A DNA stretch of 64,000 nucleotides from Chthoniobacterales bacterium (GTDB lineage Bacteria > Verrucomicrobiota > Verrucomicrobiia > Chthoniobacterales > DASVRZ01): the NCBI GenBank assembly GCA_039930045.1, contig JBDSQB010000007.1:1-64000 (forward strand), read 5' to 3'. The notes below the pieces were generated by a model that made no database searches, was not told the origin of the DNA, and worked only from the letters and a program-made list of their open reading frames with translations. A program made the position numbers and the translations under genes. This document shows positions 17,501 to 25,742 of this stretch, piece by piece (within the stretch, counting starts at the first letter, position 1; the number at the start of each line of letters is the position of its first letter).

Positions 17501-19719
17501 TTGGAAAGCAAATACCCCGGGGCCGGCGTCGCACCCGCAGGCGGATTGGCCGTGGCTCCCAAAGGATCCAGCAGATAACTGACAGACACGTGGCTGGAAT
17601 CGCCGGAGCCGCCCGTGTTATGCAGCACCTCATAATAATAACTCTGCCCCGCTGTGAGGGCGATCCATGGGGATTTTTGATGGGGCTGTGTGGCGTCGGC
17701 CCAGTTTTGCGAAGTAGTCCCCGGAGCGGTGATCCAGGCACGGCGCACGAGATTGACGGGTTCCGCATCGTTGGAAATCCAGAGTTCGGCGTTGTTGCTG
17801 GCCGCGATCCAAAAATAATAATTTCCCGTGGCTGGGGCGACGAAATATCCGCGCAGCCGCTCACCCGTGTTATTCCCGTAGGCTGCGGAATCTTCCAGAG
17901 CGACGAGCGCATTATCCGGTGGCTGCGGCGGCGAGGACAATGCTGGTGGAATGTCCGAGATGCTGGCTCCGGGCAGACCGGGCCATAATTCGCGCGTCAC
18001 GCCGCTGCCGAGATTAAGGATTTGAATGTCGAGGACCGACGCACCCACGCCATTGGCAGTCGTGGCAGTGAGAGTCACTTGGAAGTTGCCCGCCGCGGTC
18101 GGAATGCCGCTGATCTGGCCCGTGGTCGGATTCAAAGTCAGCCCCGGCGGGAAAGGTCCGCTCCCAATCCCTCGAGCAAATGTGGCCAGCAGCCCACCAG
18201 AAACACTGGCGGTGACGTTGAAGGTGAAGGCTTGGTTAACAAACCCAACCGCTGTCGCTGGACTCGTGATCGCTGGAGGCGCTGCGGTGGTCGCCAACGG
18301 ATAAAGTCGTGAAGCCGGGATGACTTGTTTGGGCTGGCTGTTGCTATACCAATAGAGGTGAATCTGGTCACCCCCGGCGGCTTGATAATATTCCAACCGG
18401 ATGTCGTAGAGCACCCCCGCCTGGAGCGGAATGTTGGCCAGACGGTCCGCCCCAATGTAACTCCAGCTATCGAGGATGAGCTGCCCATTCACCCACAATT
18501 TCACACCGTCGTCCGACACCACATCGAAGGTGTAAGTTTCCGAATATTGCGGCTGCACTTGTCCCTGCCAGCGCACGCCAAAGTAAGTCGGATTCACCAC
18601 CCCTGGAGAAGGCGAGGCTGTGCTGCTCCAGACGTAGTCGAGCGTTGGATCGACCCGCGTCAACGCTGGCGTGCCGGTAAACAACGCCGGATTGTAAGGC
18701 GACACCGCCTTGGCGCCCGTGCTGGTGCCGTTGAAATACATCCCGGTCAGGCCCGACCCTGCCGGTTTTCCCGAGGGCGCAATCACGACGCTGGCACTGC
18801 TGGTTCCACCCAGCGTGTAGCCGCCTCCTGACATGGCGGAAATGGTCACCGTTGAGCTGGTCTGCTGGCTGGAGTTTGCCAGCGGCGTGATGGTTAGAGT
18901 GATGGAGCCAACCCTCGCGGGGAACGTGACAAATGAGGGTAGTGAGGCGAAATCCACTCCTGCCACCGCCGTGCCGGTGACGGTGATCGGAACCGTAATG
19001 GCGCTGAAATGCAGGGTGCCGCCCCGCGTGATTGTGATCGAAGCCGTGTCTGTCGCGAGAGTAGTGGAATCGACCGGTTGAGTGGCGGTCGATTTCGTCG
19101 CACGGACGGTCACGACGTTTTCCTGCATAAAATCGTGGAGCAACGCCGCATGATCATTTTCCAAAGCCCCGTGGGTGTGATCAGCGGACGCATCAAAACC
19201 GGTGATCGTCTCCGCCCAATCGCTCACTCCATCGGCATCGCTATCCACGTTCTGAACATTGATTCGATAAAAAGTATTCCGATCCAAGTCAGGTGACGGC
19301 GGGACAAACGTCAGGAGACTTCCGTTGCCCATCGTCTGCATCGGGGGAGAAAATGCAGACCAACTGGATGCATCCGTCAGATCGGTTGAAAACTGTAGCG
19401 CATAAAGCTTCCCGGTGATGGATGGAAAGGTAATCGACGGGCTGTCGGCACTGGCTAAAGCCGAGGTAATTCTAAAAGTAGAATTCGTGGTAAATGGATT
19501 CGTTCCCGCGACTAGCTCGGAGCCATTGCTAGTGCCGTCTCCATCATCATCACCGGCCAGCCAGGCGGGATCTGAAATCTGCGCATCCGTCACGCCGTAA
19601 AGCATTTTCCAAACGGTCTGGTCAATCTGGGGATCGATCTGCGCGTAGATCGGAATTGATGCACAAAAAAAGTGAAGCAACGCCAGAATGCACGGAAGCA
19701 TTTGGAGAGGACGGCGCAT
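14545..19719 (-). CDS. Giant secreted DUF1800 protein with PA14, putative-Ig and CHRD domains
   Basis: This 1,724-residue exported protein begins with a signal peptide ending near IPIYAQ. In order I see: an acidic GDDDGDGTSNGSE calcium-type repeat; a Calx-beta-like region (about 190-320); a PA14 domain (about 325-470, with YTFDVVSDDGVKLWVNGQ); a He-PIG/Ig-like domain (GLTLNPTTGQISGIPT); a second PA14-like region (about 570-720); a CHRD domain (about 745-870, HIASDHSSSGQI); then DUF1800 from about 903 (ARFLNQAAFGA) to the end. DUF1800 is split by an insertion at about 1285-1515 made of two Thr/Ser-rich beta repeats. PA14 and CHRD suggest carbohydrate or matrix contact at the cell surface. The gene heads the operon with DUF1501. 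Confidence 0.85.
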   Translation of the reverse strand: MRRPLQMLPCILALLHFFCASIPIYAQIDPQIDQTVWKMLYGVTDAQISDPAWLAGDDDGDGTSNGSELVAGTNPFTTNSTFRITSALASADSPSITFPSITGKLYALQFSTDLTDASSWSAFSPPMQTMGNGSLLTFVPPSPDLDRNTFYRINVQNVDSDADGVSDWAETITGFDASADHTHGALENDHAALLHDFMQENVVTVRATKSTATQPVDSTTLATDTASITITRGGTLHFSAITVPITVTGTAVAGVDFASLPSFVTFPARVGSITLTITPLANSSQQTSSTVTISAMSGGGYTLGGTSSASVVIAPSGKPAGSGLTGMYFNGTSTGAKAVSPYNPALFTGTPALTRVDPTLDYVWSSTASPSPGVVNPTYFGVRWQGQVQPQYSETYTFDVVSDDGVKLWVNGQLILDSWSYIGADRLANIPLQAGVLYDIRLEYYQAAGGDQIHLYWYSNSQPKQVIPASRLYPLATTAAPPAITSPATAVGFVNQAFTFNVTASVSGGLLATFARGIGSGPFPPGLTLNPTTGQISGIPTAAGNFQVTLTATTANGVGASVLDIQILNLGSGVTRELWPGLPGASISDIPPALSSPPQPPDNALVALEDSAAYGNNTGERLRGYFVAPATGNYYFWIAASNNAELWISNDAEPVNLVRRAWITAPGTTSQNWADATQPHQKSPWIALTAGQSYYYEVLHNTGGSGDSSHVSVSYLLDPLGATANPPAGATPAPGYLLSKYGYPTTVGAEGDLYVTNLSPQGSAATTATGSANLRMMPGNAQAILHFNYSGLSSPRTAYHIHIASDHSSSGQIVFDLDDMDKFHPELITEDGGYIWNITDSGIYTAAQIVSAIQQGLAYLNVHTVNYPSGEIRGFLSLVKGSQKAPVPVPDPSFTDDHSTDAGAARFLNQAAFGAAPSDMAIVKSGGYDGWISNQLTLPATHLLPDVQAQAARIASNPYASTTVDNAWWRAAVFAPDQLRQRMAFALSQILVVSDTSQTLAIHADGLASYYDTLADNAFGNFRDLLKAVTLHPTMGFWLNMQGNAPGNLATGYHPNENYAREIMQLFSIGLNRLWPDGSLVLDSQGNLVPTYDQGVITNGFARVFTGWNWNQALQTNGQLPNSFSPPSNFTAPMVMVKKYHELGTKTLLDNVVLPAASGYNPTGAPVAGSQADPSTALYDSYGTQDLESTLDSIFYHPNTGPYICRQLIQRLVASHPSPAYLQRVVQVFNDDASPSHTRGNLAAVVRAILLDGEARDAALAQASNTWGKQREPLLRITGPARTFPFVANSGTYSESGTSVVTVTTNQPHRLSGGDAVGLDFSANTTGNPPVAPTSNPSSGSYTVLSTPAPTANTFAVTASGLSNVGYSQAANSNTLTINTSGPPVGEKVYLKFISGSSVPEGIYLVASVPDASHFTITTDAAPTAAVSGTVIMPKATGYYTVTNSTGSTLTVTTSYNSNVNVGDHFQLQTSLTKLADAEFVVSGIIDERKFTVSNSTVYEAETNQPCTIYPLAPPPLVRSGNVSLGASKFDMGNTNALIGQTPLNAPTVFNYFYPDYQYPGSLSANHVTTPEFQLTTDTNIVNLTNTISSTILSSANTNGLSSFKSGSINLDLGSYMTAPYVSVSTTSTTSGTKVTSTTTTTVDATALVNKLGDILTGGMLTQSSKDVIIAFLNNTTSFPPTTTATGTTTSPPSAPSLPTTSARDKVRTAVQLILVSPEYAIQK

Positions 19720-19870
19720 AGGGGGAAGATTTGAAAGCGAGCGGATAGCTACCTAACTCCAACCCAGAACGTCGTCAAGGTCGATCTGTTCAAAAGTCCA
19801 TCTGGCCGAAGATGGCCAACAGGCGTCTAAAAGCCGAACGTATTCAGAGCCAAACCTTGGCCTTGCACTC

Positions 19871-20296
19871 CTATTTGTAGGCGTAAACCAGCGCCCAATG
19901 CGTTCGCTCCTCGGGCGATTTCTCCACCTCGACGATTAGGTAATAGCTGCCCGTGCTCGGCGGACGAAAACGGATCCCTGCGTAGGAGCCTTTTTGCCAG
20001 CCTTCCTGGTCGGCCAGCTTGCCTTCGCCATTGTAAATATGGACGTTTACCTTGGCTTTCAGCGTGTCCGTAGCCATGAAAAACCAGTAGTCGTTGCCCT
20101 TGAAAAGTGTGTGCTGAAACGCCTTCTTTTCACCCACACCGAGGTCGCCGCCCCATTGATCCTCGCGCACGGTGAAACCCTGTTTCACGTAAGGATCAGC
20201 CGCCTCCATGGCCGCCGAAATCGCGTCATCGACCGTGGCCAGCGCTGGAGTGATCAGCGTAAGACAGACGATGAGGAGGTGAACGAATTTTTTCAC
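19871..20296 (-). CDS. Secreted protein of unknown function
   Basis: This 141-residue protein has a clear signal peptide (MKKFVHLLIVCLTLITPALA). The mature part is beta-rich, with phrases such as YWFFMATDTLKAKVNVHIYN and FRPPSTGSYYLIVEVEKSP. These recall pre-peptidase C-terminal (PPC)-like sandwich domains that respond to binding. I do not recognise a family. It lies 23 bases after the next unknown exported protein in the same direction, so they are probably co-transcribed. Confidence 0.7.
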   Translation of the reverse strand: MKKFVHLLIVCLTLITPALATVDDAISAAMEAADPYVKQGFTVREDQWGGDLGVGEKKAFQHTLFKGNDYWFFMATDTLKAKVNVHIYNGEGKLADQEGWQKGSYAGIRFRPPSTGSYYLIVEVEKSPEERTHWALVYAYK

Positions 20297-20319
20297 TGGA
20301 GAGTGTGGAGTAAGCGCGA

Positions 20320-21117
20320 TTAGGAGTCTTTTTGCAAGATCGACTTTACAAGGTCACTGGTAATCGCATGAACCTTGTCCACTGACTGCTTGGAAATCTC
20401 CGGCTCGTCGATCAACGGGCTGATTTCCAGCAGGCGGCGGCGAATTTGAGTGATCAAGGAGGTCTTCCGCAGTTCGGGCGGCATCGCCTTGATCTGGGCA
20501 TTGAAATACTCCAAAAGCTGCGGCTGATGCAGCAGGTCGGAGCCGTCCTTGGAGTAGCTTTTGTTCAGGACGGAGGTGAGAACCTCTGTGCCGCGCAGCC
20601 AGCCGCCGAGGCTGACCAAGTGGGCGAGTTGGTCGTCGTTGAGCTCGGACATGGCGTTGCGCACGTCTTGCAGCGCGCCGTCGAGCTCGCGTTTCACGTT
20701 CAGCCAGTCGCCTTTGTCGGCCTTTTCAATGATGCTGTTGCTGCGTCCGAGAACGGAATCGCGCACGCCAATGGCTCCGGCGAGTTTCAAAACGTCGCGG
20801 CCAATGTTCTTCACTTTCTCGCGGTCGGTCGCCTCGACAGCCACAAAACCGTCGGCAATCACCGTCCCGAGAAGGAGCGCGATCTGATGGCGCTCGCCAA
20901 TTTTCAGGTCGGCCTCGCGCATTTCGGCCTTCCAGTTGGGAGTTCCAATCTTATCGAGGACGAGAAAAATTTCCGCCGGAACGGGGACGATGACGTTGTC
21001 GATCTGGGTCGCTTGCTGAAACTGGCTGAGATCGATCTGGGCCGGGGGCGCCGCAGCCCGAAGAGGCATGGCGGAGGCGAGTAGGACGAGGAGGGCGGCG
21101 GGGCGAAAGTAATGCAT
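20320..21117 (-). CDS. Exported helical protein of unknown function
   Basis: The start at 21117 gives a 265-residue protein with a signal peptide (PAALLVLLASAMPLRAAA). An upstream in-frame ATG would place 74 non-signal residues ahead of it and run into the gap before the hydrolase. The mature protein is mostly alpha-helical with no cysteines and no catalytic motif I can name; it contains ALLLGTVIADGFVAVEA and QLAHLVSLGGWLRGTEVL. It is probably in one transcription unit with the small secreted protein downstream. Confidence 0.7.
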   Translation of the reverse strand: MHYFRPAALLVLLASAMPLRAAAPPAQIDLSQFQQATQIDNVIVPVPAEIFLVLDKIGTPNWKAEMREADLKIGERHQIALLLGTVIADGFVAVEATDREKVKNIGRDVLKLAGAIGVRDSVLGRSNSIIEKADKGDWLNVKRELDGALQDVRNAMSELNDDQLAHLVSLGGWLRGTEVLTSVLNKSYSKDGSDLLHQPQLLEYFNAQIKAMPPELRKTSLITQIRRRLLEISPLIDEPEISKQSVDKVHAITSDLVKSILQKDS

Positions 21118-21209
21118 GACGGTATGAAAAATCTTCTCCAACAGGCGAGTCGTTGGCCCTGTAATTAGCCGTATGCCGGGGCGCAAGGCAAATGAAAACA
21201 CGCCCGCCC

Positions 21210-22103
21210 TCAGCCGTGCCGCTGGCAGACGATCTCCACAAAACGAATGATGTTGGGCCAGATCAGGGGCCAGCGCCAGACGTTGTAACAATCCGGCAGA
21301 CCCGTGTCGTGCACCGCGCCTTCCACGAGCGCAAACCACCGCGAGCGCTCTGGAAAGGTGAGCGGAGTTTCATTCGACTCACCGGCATTCGGCGTGTCCC
21401 ACCAGTCGTAAATCTGGCGAGTCGCGCGCCAGTCGTAGAAATCCCGATCTCCCATCACATAAAAGACCGGCGGACGATGCATTTGCTGCGCCGGGAAACG
21501 CCGCAAGTCGCCGTCGTTGAGGATGTCGCTGCCGAAATGCGCGTTCAGAAACCGGGCGAGCACGGACTTCTTCCGAGCGGCGCAGCGGATCGCATTCCAC
21601 GACCAGCCGGGCGTCTGCATGAGCACCGCGCCGTCGATTCGTGAGTCCTCGATGGCGGCGCGTTGCGTGGCGAGTCCGCCAAGGGAGTCGCCGATCAAAA
21701 TGTAAGGCCGGGGAGCGCGGGCGAGTTCCAATGCATTCAGAAAAGCGCGCACATCCCACGATTCGGCGGCACCGAAAGTAAACGGCGCGTCGTCCGAAAT
21801 TCCATGCGACCGCAAGTCGAATGCGGCGACGGAAAGTCCCGTTTCCTGGCTGAGATAGCGCGCCTGTTCGACGTAGCGAAAACTATCAATCGTGATGCCG
21901 TGAACGAAAACAATCGTCCCGGTTTTCCGCGACTCCGGCTGCCACCAGCCGCGAATCGTGCAACCGTCGCGCGAGCGGACTTCCAATGGAATGCAACCCG
22001 GCCAGTCGGGCACCGGCGGATGCACGCGCGGTTGCTGAATTTTTCGGAAAAACCGCGCGCCGATCGCCAGCACCCAGCGCGTGACGAAAGCGGGGAGTTT
22101 CAT
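21210..22103 (-). CDS. Alpha/beta hydrolase
   Basis: This 297-residue alpha/beta hydrolase has an oxyanion strand VFVHGITIDSF, nucleophile elbow GDSLGG (Ser of GxSxG), an acid candidate in VMGDRDFYDW, and His candidates near the C-terminus (EGAVHDTGLPD). A hydrophobic N-terminal segment (FVTRWVLAIGARFF) may tether it to the membrane. It overlaps the glycosyltransferase gene by 4 bases. The substrate is unknown; the neighbours suggest an envelope ester. Confidence 0.82.
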   Translation of the reverse strand: MKLPAFVTRWVLAIGARFFRKIQQPRVHPPVPDWPGCIPLEVRSRDGCTIRGWWQPESRKTGTIVFVHGITIDSFRYVEQARYLSQETGLSVAAFDLRSHGISDDAPFTFGAAESWDVRAFLNALELARAPRPYILIGDSLGGLATQRAAIEDSRIDGAVLMQTPGWSWNAIRCAARKKSVLARFLNAHFGSDILNDGDLRRFPAQQMHRPPVFYVMGDRDFYDWRATRQIYDWWDTPNAGESNETPLTFPERSRWFALVEGAVHDTGLPDCYNVWRWPLIWPNIIRFVEIVCQRHG

Positions 22104-23527
22104 CGCACTGGCTGCACCAGATAATAGGAATAATCGGTGTCTGTCGGATGAGCGATTTCCAGAATCGAATGCAACTCGCCTGTGTTTTTGGTGAGTTTTT
22201 TCAAGTCGCTCGAATCGACTACCGCGGCCTGAAGCGTGCCGTTTTTGAGTTGGGTTGCAGTCGTCTTTAGCTCGGTAAACGACATTTTTCCGGCATACAT
22301 GAGAAGACCTTCGTCGCGACCTTCGACGAGGGCGTAGTTCCAGTGATTCGTGGCGCAGAGTTGCCGAACTTGGGAGCCAAATTTGACGAGCCGATCAAAT
22401 TCGTGACGATACCCTTCGCGCACGACGAAAATGGTGTATCCGCCATAACCAGCGACCGCCAGCGCACCCAAAGTCACGAGCAGGCGAGGGGAGAATCGTG
22501 CCCGCAAGACAGGAAGAAGCGCGGCCAAAGTCAATGCTGCCGCTGGGATGACTGGGAAAATGCGGTCCACGCGCTTCGATGGGACGAGGCTCATGGCGAT
22601 CACGCCGCCCAGCGTCCAGCAGATGAGCCAGAGCGTGGCGGAGTTTTTTTTCCAGTCGAGTTGCATTCGTTTCAGGACGAGCGCAGCGAGGAAAAGCAGA
22701 CTCCACGGCGCGGTCTTGGTGAGGAGATGCGGCAGATAAAAATACCACGTCTGGTTGTTGTGCACCGCCTTCGCGCCGACGGTGAAACGCCCGAGAAATT
22801 CCTTCACCACGACTTGATCGTAGAATGCCGGGTCCTGCCGCATTCGCAGCCAAGTCCAGAGGAGAAAGGGCAGTAACGACGCCAGCGATGCGACGAAATA
22901 CCCGGCGACGATGCGCGATTTATTTTCCTGCGGCTCCGCAAAAATCAGCCACGCCACGAGGCCCGGTAGCAGAAAGGCGTGGTAGATCGGCCCCTTCGTC
23001 ATGGTGGCGGCGGTGAGCAAAAGCGTAAGCCAGAGCGTGCCGCGGACGGTCCATTTTTCATCGTTTTGCAGACGCCGCCAGATCAGCCAACCGCTAGCGA
23101 AAATGAAAAATGCCAGGACCATGTCCGTGCGCACCATCGTCGCCAGGCGGATCGCGAGCAGGTTCCAGGCAAAGGCCGCCGTGGCCAGATATGCGCCGCC
23201 GATGCCCGCGACTTTCAGGCCGCCCTGCCAGAGAAGGATCAAAGTCCCGATGGCCGCGAGCAGCGAGGGCAACCGCCAGGCGGCGTCCCAATTTCCGCTG
23301 ATCTTGTAGAGGCCAGCCGAGATCCAGCCGACGAGCGGTGGCTTCGTGGCGGAGTCCTGGCGCGGCGTGTGTTGATACCACCACGCGTCGCGCCCGATCA
23401 TTTCATAGGACGTGTAAGCCTGTTTCGCCTGGTCGTATTCGTCCAGATTCCACGGCAGCCCGCGTGCGATCCAGACGCCGACGATGAGGGCGAACCAGAG
23501 GACGGCGAGCCAGCGCGAGGATTTCAA
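22100..23527 (-). CDS. ArnT/PMT-like integral membrane glycosyltransferase (GT39/GT83 type)
   Basis: This 475-residue membrane protein has about ten hydrophobic segments. Its first periplasmic loop contains NLDEYDQAKQAYTSYEMI followed by TKPPLVGWI. The acidic residue and KPPL pattern are typical of ArnT and protein O-mannosyltransferase families, which use polyprenyl-phosphate sugars at the outer face of the inner membrane. It could modify lipid A or a surface glycan. It overlaps both neighbours by 4 bases (ATGA), so expression is coupled to the reductase upstream and the hydrolase downstream. Confidence 0.8.
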   Translation of the reverse strand: MKSSRWLAVLWFALIVGVWIARGLPWNLDEYDQAKQAYTSYEMIGRDAWWYQHTPRQDSATKPPLVGWISAGLYKISGNWDAAWRLPSLLAAIGTLILLWQGGLKVAGIGGAYLATAAFAWNLLAIRLATMVRTDMVLAFFIFASGWLIWRRLQNDEKWTVRGTLWLTLLLTAATMTKGPIYHAFLLPGLVAWLIFAEPQENKSRIVAGYFVASLASLLPFLLWTWLRMRQDPAFYDQVVVKEFLGRFTVGAKAVHNNQTWYFYLPHLLTKTAPWSLLFLAALVLKRMQLDWKKNSATLWLICWTLGGVIAMSLVPSKRVDRIFPVIPAAALTLAALLPVLRARFSPRLLVTLGALAVAGYGGYTIFVVREGYRHEFDRLVKFGSQVRQLCATNHWNYALVEGRDEGLLMYAGKMSFTELKTTATQLKNGTLQAAVVDSSDLKKLTKNTGELHSILEIAHPTDTDYSYYLVQPVR

Positions 23528-24672
23528 TAGACGTCGCGCTTGTAACGTTTGTCTTTTCTCAGAGCCTCCATATAGAGAGCCGCTTCCTCGGGGGTTTTGC
23601 CGCCTTCTTTTTCAATGATCTGGTGCAGGGCAAAATCCACGTCCTTGGCCATGCGTGCGCCGTCGCCGCAGACGAAGAAATGCGCGCCCTCCTCGAGCCA
23701 GCGCCAGATTTCCGGGGCGTTTTCCAGCATCCGATGCTGCACGTAGATTTTCTGTTCCTGATCGCGCGAAAAAGCCGTGGTGAGTTTGGTGAGAACGCCT
23801 TTCGCCATGGCGGCTTCCCATTCGTCTTTGTAGAAAAAATCGGAGGCCGAGCGTTGCTCGCCAAAAAACAGCCAGTTTTTACCCGTTGCGCCCGTCGCCT
23901 CGCGCTCTTGCACCATCGCGCGAAATGGAGCCACGCCAGTGCCGGGTCCGACCATGATGACGGGTAGCGTTTTGTCCTCGGGCAGGCGGAATCCTTTCGC
24001 CGTGTGAACGAATACCGGGACGGGAACTTCGTCGGTCACGCGGTCGCAAAGGAAGGTCGAGGCAACGCCTTTTCTCTGGCGTCCGTGGCTCTCGTAACGC
24101 ACGGCAGCGATGGTTAGATGAACCTGCTCCGGCTGCGCCTTCAGGCTCGAAGAAATGGAATATAGACGCGGCTGAAGTTTGCGCAGCGTGGCGACAAATT
24201 CCGCCGCCGTCCATTGGATCGACGGATGATCGAGCAGGAAATCGATGATCTCGAGGCCCCAGAGATATTCCTCCAAGTCCTTTTTGAGATCGGGCTGCAG
24301 GAGTTCGGCGATCAGAGGTGCGGCTTCGGCCTTGGCGACGATGGCTTCGAGAAATTGTTTCGATGGAGCGGTGATGACGCAATCTTTCAACAACGCGCTG
24401 CGCAGGGTGGTGGTGGCTTTGTCGGGATTCAGCACTTCCTCGTCCCCGGTGAGATGCAGAGCGTGGATGATTTCCTCGACGAGCTGCGGGCAGTTGCTGG
24501 CGAAAACGCCGAGTGAATCGCCGACCTCGTAAACCACTCCGGAACCAGCCAGCGAGATCTCGAAATGGCGGGTCTCTTTCTGCGAAGTTTCGGCGGTCAA
24601 CTTGCGATTGACGACAAGTTTCGCTGGATACGGATTTTTGCGGGAATAAAGAGCGGTTGGATCGGCGGACAT
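23524..24672 (-). CDS. CysJ-like FAD/NADPH reductase lacking a flavodoxin domain
   Basis: This protein matches the FAD and NAD(P)H modules of sulfite reductase flavoprotein: RLYSISSS (FAD binding), GVASTFL (FAD phosphate), GPGTGVAPFRAM (NADPH pyrophosphate), HFFVCGDGARMAKDV, and a C-terminal aromatic residue (RDVY). Start 24672 (MSADPTALYS) gives 382 residues; the longer frame overlaps the thioredoxin gene. There is no N-terminal FMN flavodoxin domain, unlike the 600-residue CysJ. It therefore probably takes or gives electrons to a separate flavodoxin or ferredoxin. The sulfite reductase haem subunit is not in the window. Confidence 0.82.
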   Translation of the reverse strand: MSADPTALYSRKNPYPAKLVVNRKLTAETSQKETRHFEISLAGSGVVYEVGDSLGVFASNCPQLVEEIIHALHLTGDEEVLNPDKATTTLRSALLKDCVITAPSKQFLEAIVAKAEAAPLIAELLQPDLKKDLEEYLWGLEIIDFLLDHPSIQWTAAEFVATLRKLQPRLYSISSSLKAQPEQVHLTIAAVRYESHGRQRKGVASTFLCDRVTDEVPVPVFVHTAKGFRLPEDKTLPVIMVGPGTGVAPFRAMVQEREATGATGKNWLFFGEQRSASDFFYKDEWEAAMAKGVLTKLTTAFSRDQEQKIYVQHRMLENAPEIWRWLEEGAHFFVCGDGARMAKDVDFALHQIIEKEGGKTPEEAALYMEALRKDKRYKRDVY

Positions 24673-24724
24673 AAGGCCCAAAGAGTTAGCAGATTGCTTC
24701 AATGGGTCAAGCGTGGGTCGAGCG

Positions 24725-25165
24725 TCACCACTTGTTGAGGAAGGCGAGGACCTTCTTCGCGTCGTAGTTTTTCCCGCTCTCGAAGCCGCTCGTGTCTTGG
24801 GTGAAAACCTGATTTCCACCGGAGTCGAGAACGACCAGCACGGGCAGTCCGCGCAAGGTCGGCGTGCCGTAGCGGAGGTTCACATCGTGGTTGCGGTCCT
24901 CGTTCGTATCGATCATCACGAGCACATAACTGGCGGCGAGTTTCTCGCGAATCGCGGTGTTGGACTGGAACAACTGATGCAGTGAATGACAGGGCGGACA
25001 CCAGTTCGCGCCGAAGTCGAGGAGCACGTGGCGGTTCTCTTTTTTGGCGAGTTCGAGCGCACTGGCGATGAGTTTTTTTCCATCGGCCTTCGGGTCGTAA
25101 ATGTCGGCGCCTAACATTGTCCCGCAGAAAACCGCGCAGGTGAGGAAAATCGCGAGCCGCCTCAT
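24725..25165 (-). CDS. Exported thioredoxin-family protein
   Basis: This 146-residue thioredoxin fold protein has an N-terminal signal-like segment (LAIFLTCAVFCGTMLGA) and the active site NWCPPCHSLH with Cys56 and Cys59. RGLPVLVVLDSGG supplies the cis-Pro region. Trp-Cys-Pro-Pro-Cys is the redox motif of TlpA/ResA-like and thioredoxin_7 proteins. A periplasmic disulfide reductase or cytochrome-maturation role is plausible but not shown. Confidence 0.85.
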   Translation of the reverse strand: MRRLAIFLTCAVFCGTMLGADIYDPKADGKKLIASALELAKKENRHVLLDFGANWCPPCHSLHQLFQSNTAIREKLAASYVLVMIDTNEDRNHDVNLRYGTPTLRGLPVLVVLDSGGNQVFTQDTSGFESGKNYDAKKVLAFLNKW

Positions 25166-25174
25166 GCGAGAGAA

Positions 25175-25717
25175 CTAGCGACGAACAATCACCGGCGTGC
25201 CGAGCCGAACACCGTCGTAAAATTTCTTCGCCATGAAACCGGGCAGTCGGATGCAACCATGGGATGCGGGATAGTTAGGAACGTTCCCCGCGTGCAATCC
25301 GTGGCCGCCTTGGAAGCGCAGGAAATACGGCATAGGCGCACCGATGTAAGTCGTGCCAGCGGGCGGCTTGGTCTTGCGTGTATCGACATCGGCAACGACG
25401 ATTTTACGCGTGCCTTTCAACACGTAGGCACCATAAACGCTCGAGCGATGATCGGCATCTTTCTGGATCACAGAAAAGTTGCCCGTGGGAGTATCGTAAC
25501 CTTCGCGACCCGAGGAAATGCGCGAGACGGCGGCGACTTCACGACCGCGATAGAGCCAGGCTTTTTGCTGGCTGAGATCGATCACGATCTTTGCCTTGCC
25601 AGAGGGATTGCGAAATGGATTGAGGTTCACCATCGGGTCTTCTAGCGCACTGCAACCCGTGAGGGCAGCTAGCAATAAAAGCGGAAGGAAGCGGAGGAAT
25701 TTAGAGGCGAGTGACAT
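25175..25717 (-). CDS. L,D-transpeptidase (YkuD), lipoprotein
   Basis: The protein contains the YkuD catalytic signature (HGLHAGNVP, then SHGCIRLPG with the nucleophile Cys). These enzymes form 3-3 cross-links in peptidoglycan or attach proteins to it. The preferred start at 25717 gives a lipoprotein signal FLPLLLLAALTGCSAL with a clear lipobox; an ATG at 25753 would overlap ispG. It is followed by the thioredoxin gene after 9 bases. Confidence 0.87.
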   Translation of the reverse strand: MSLASKFLRFLPLLLLAALTGCSALEDPMVNLNPFRNPSGKAKIVIDLSQQKAWLYRGREVAAVSRISSGREGYDTPTGNFSVIQKDADHRSSVYGAYVLKGTRKIVVADVDTRKTKPPAGTTYIGAPMPYFLRFQGGHGLHAGNVPNYPASHGCIRLPGFMAKKFYDGVRLGTPVIVRR

Positions 25718-25742
25718 AAGATTTTTAGTTTTTAGAACGGAG

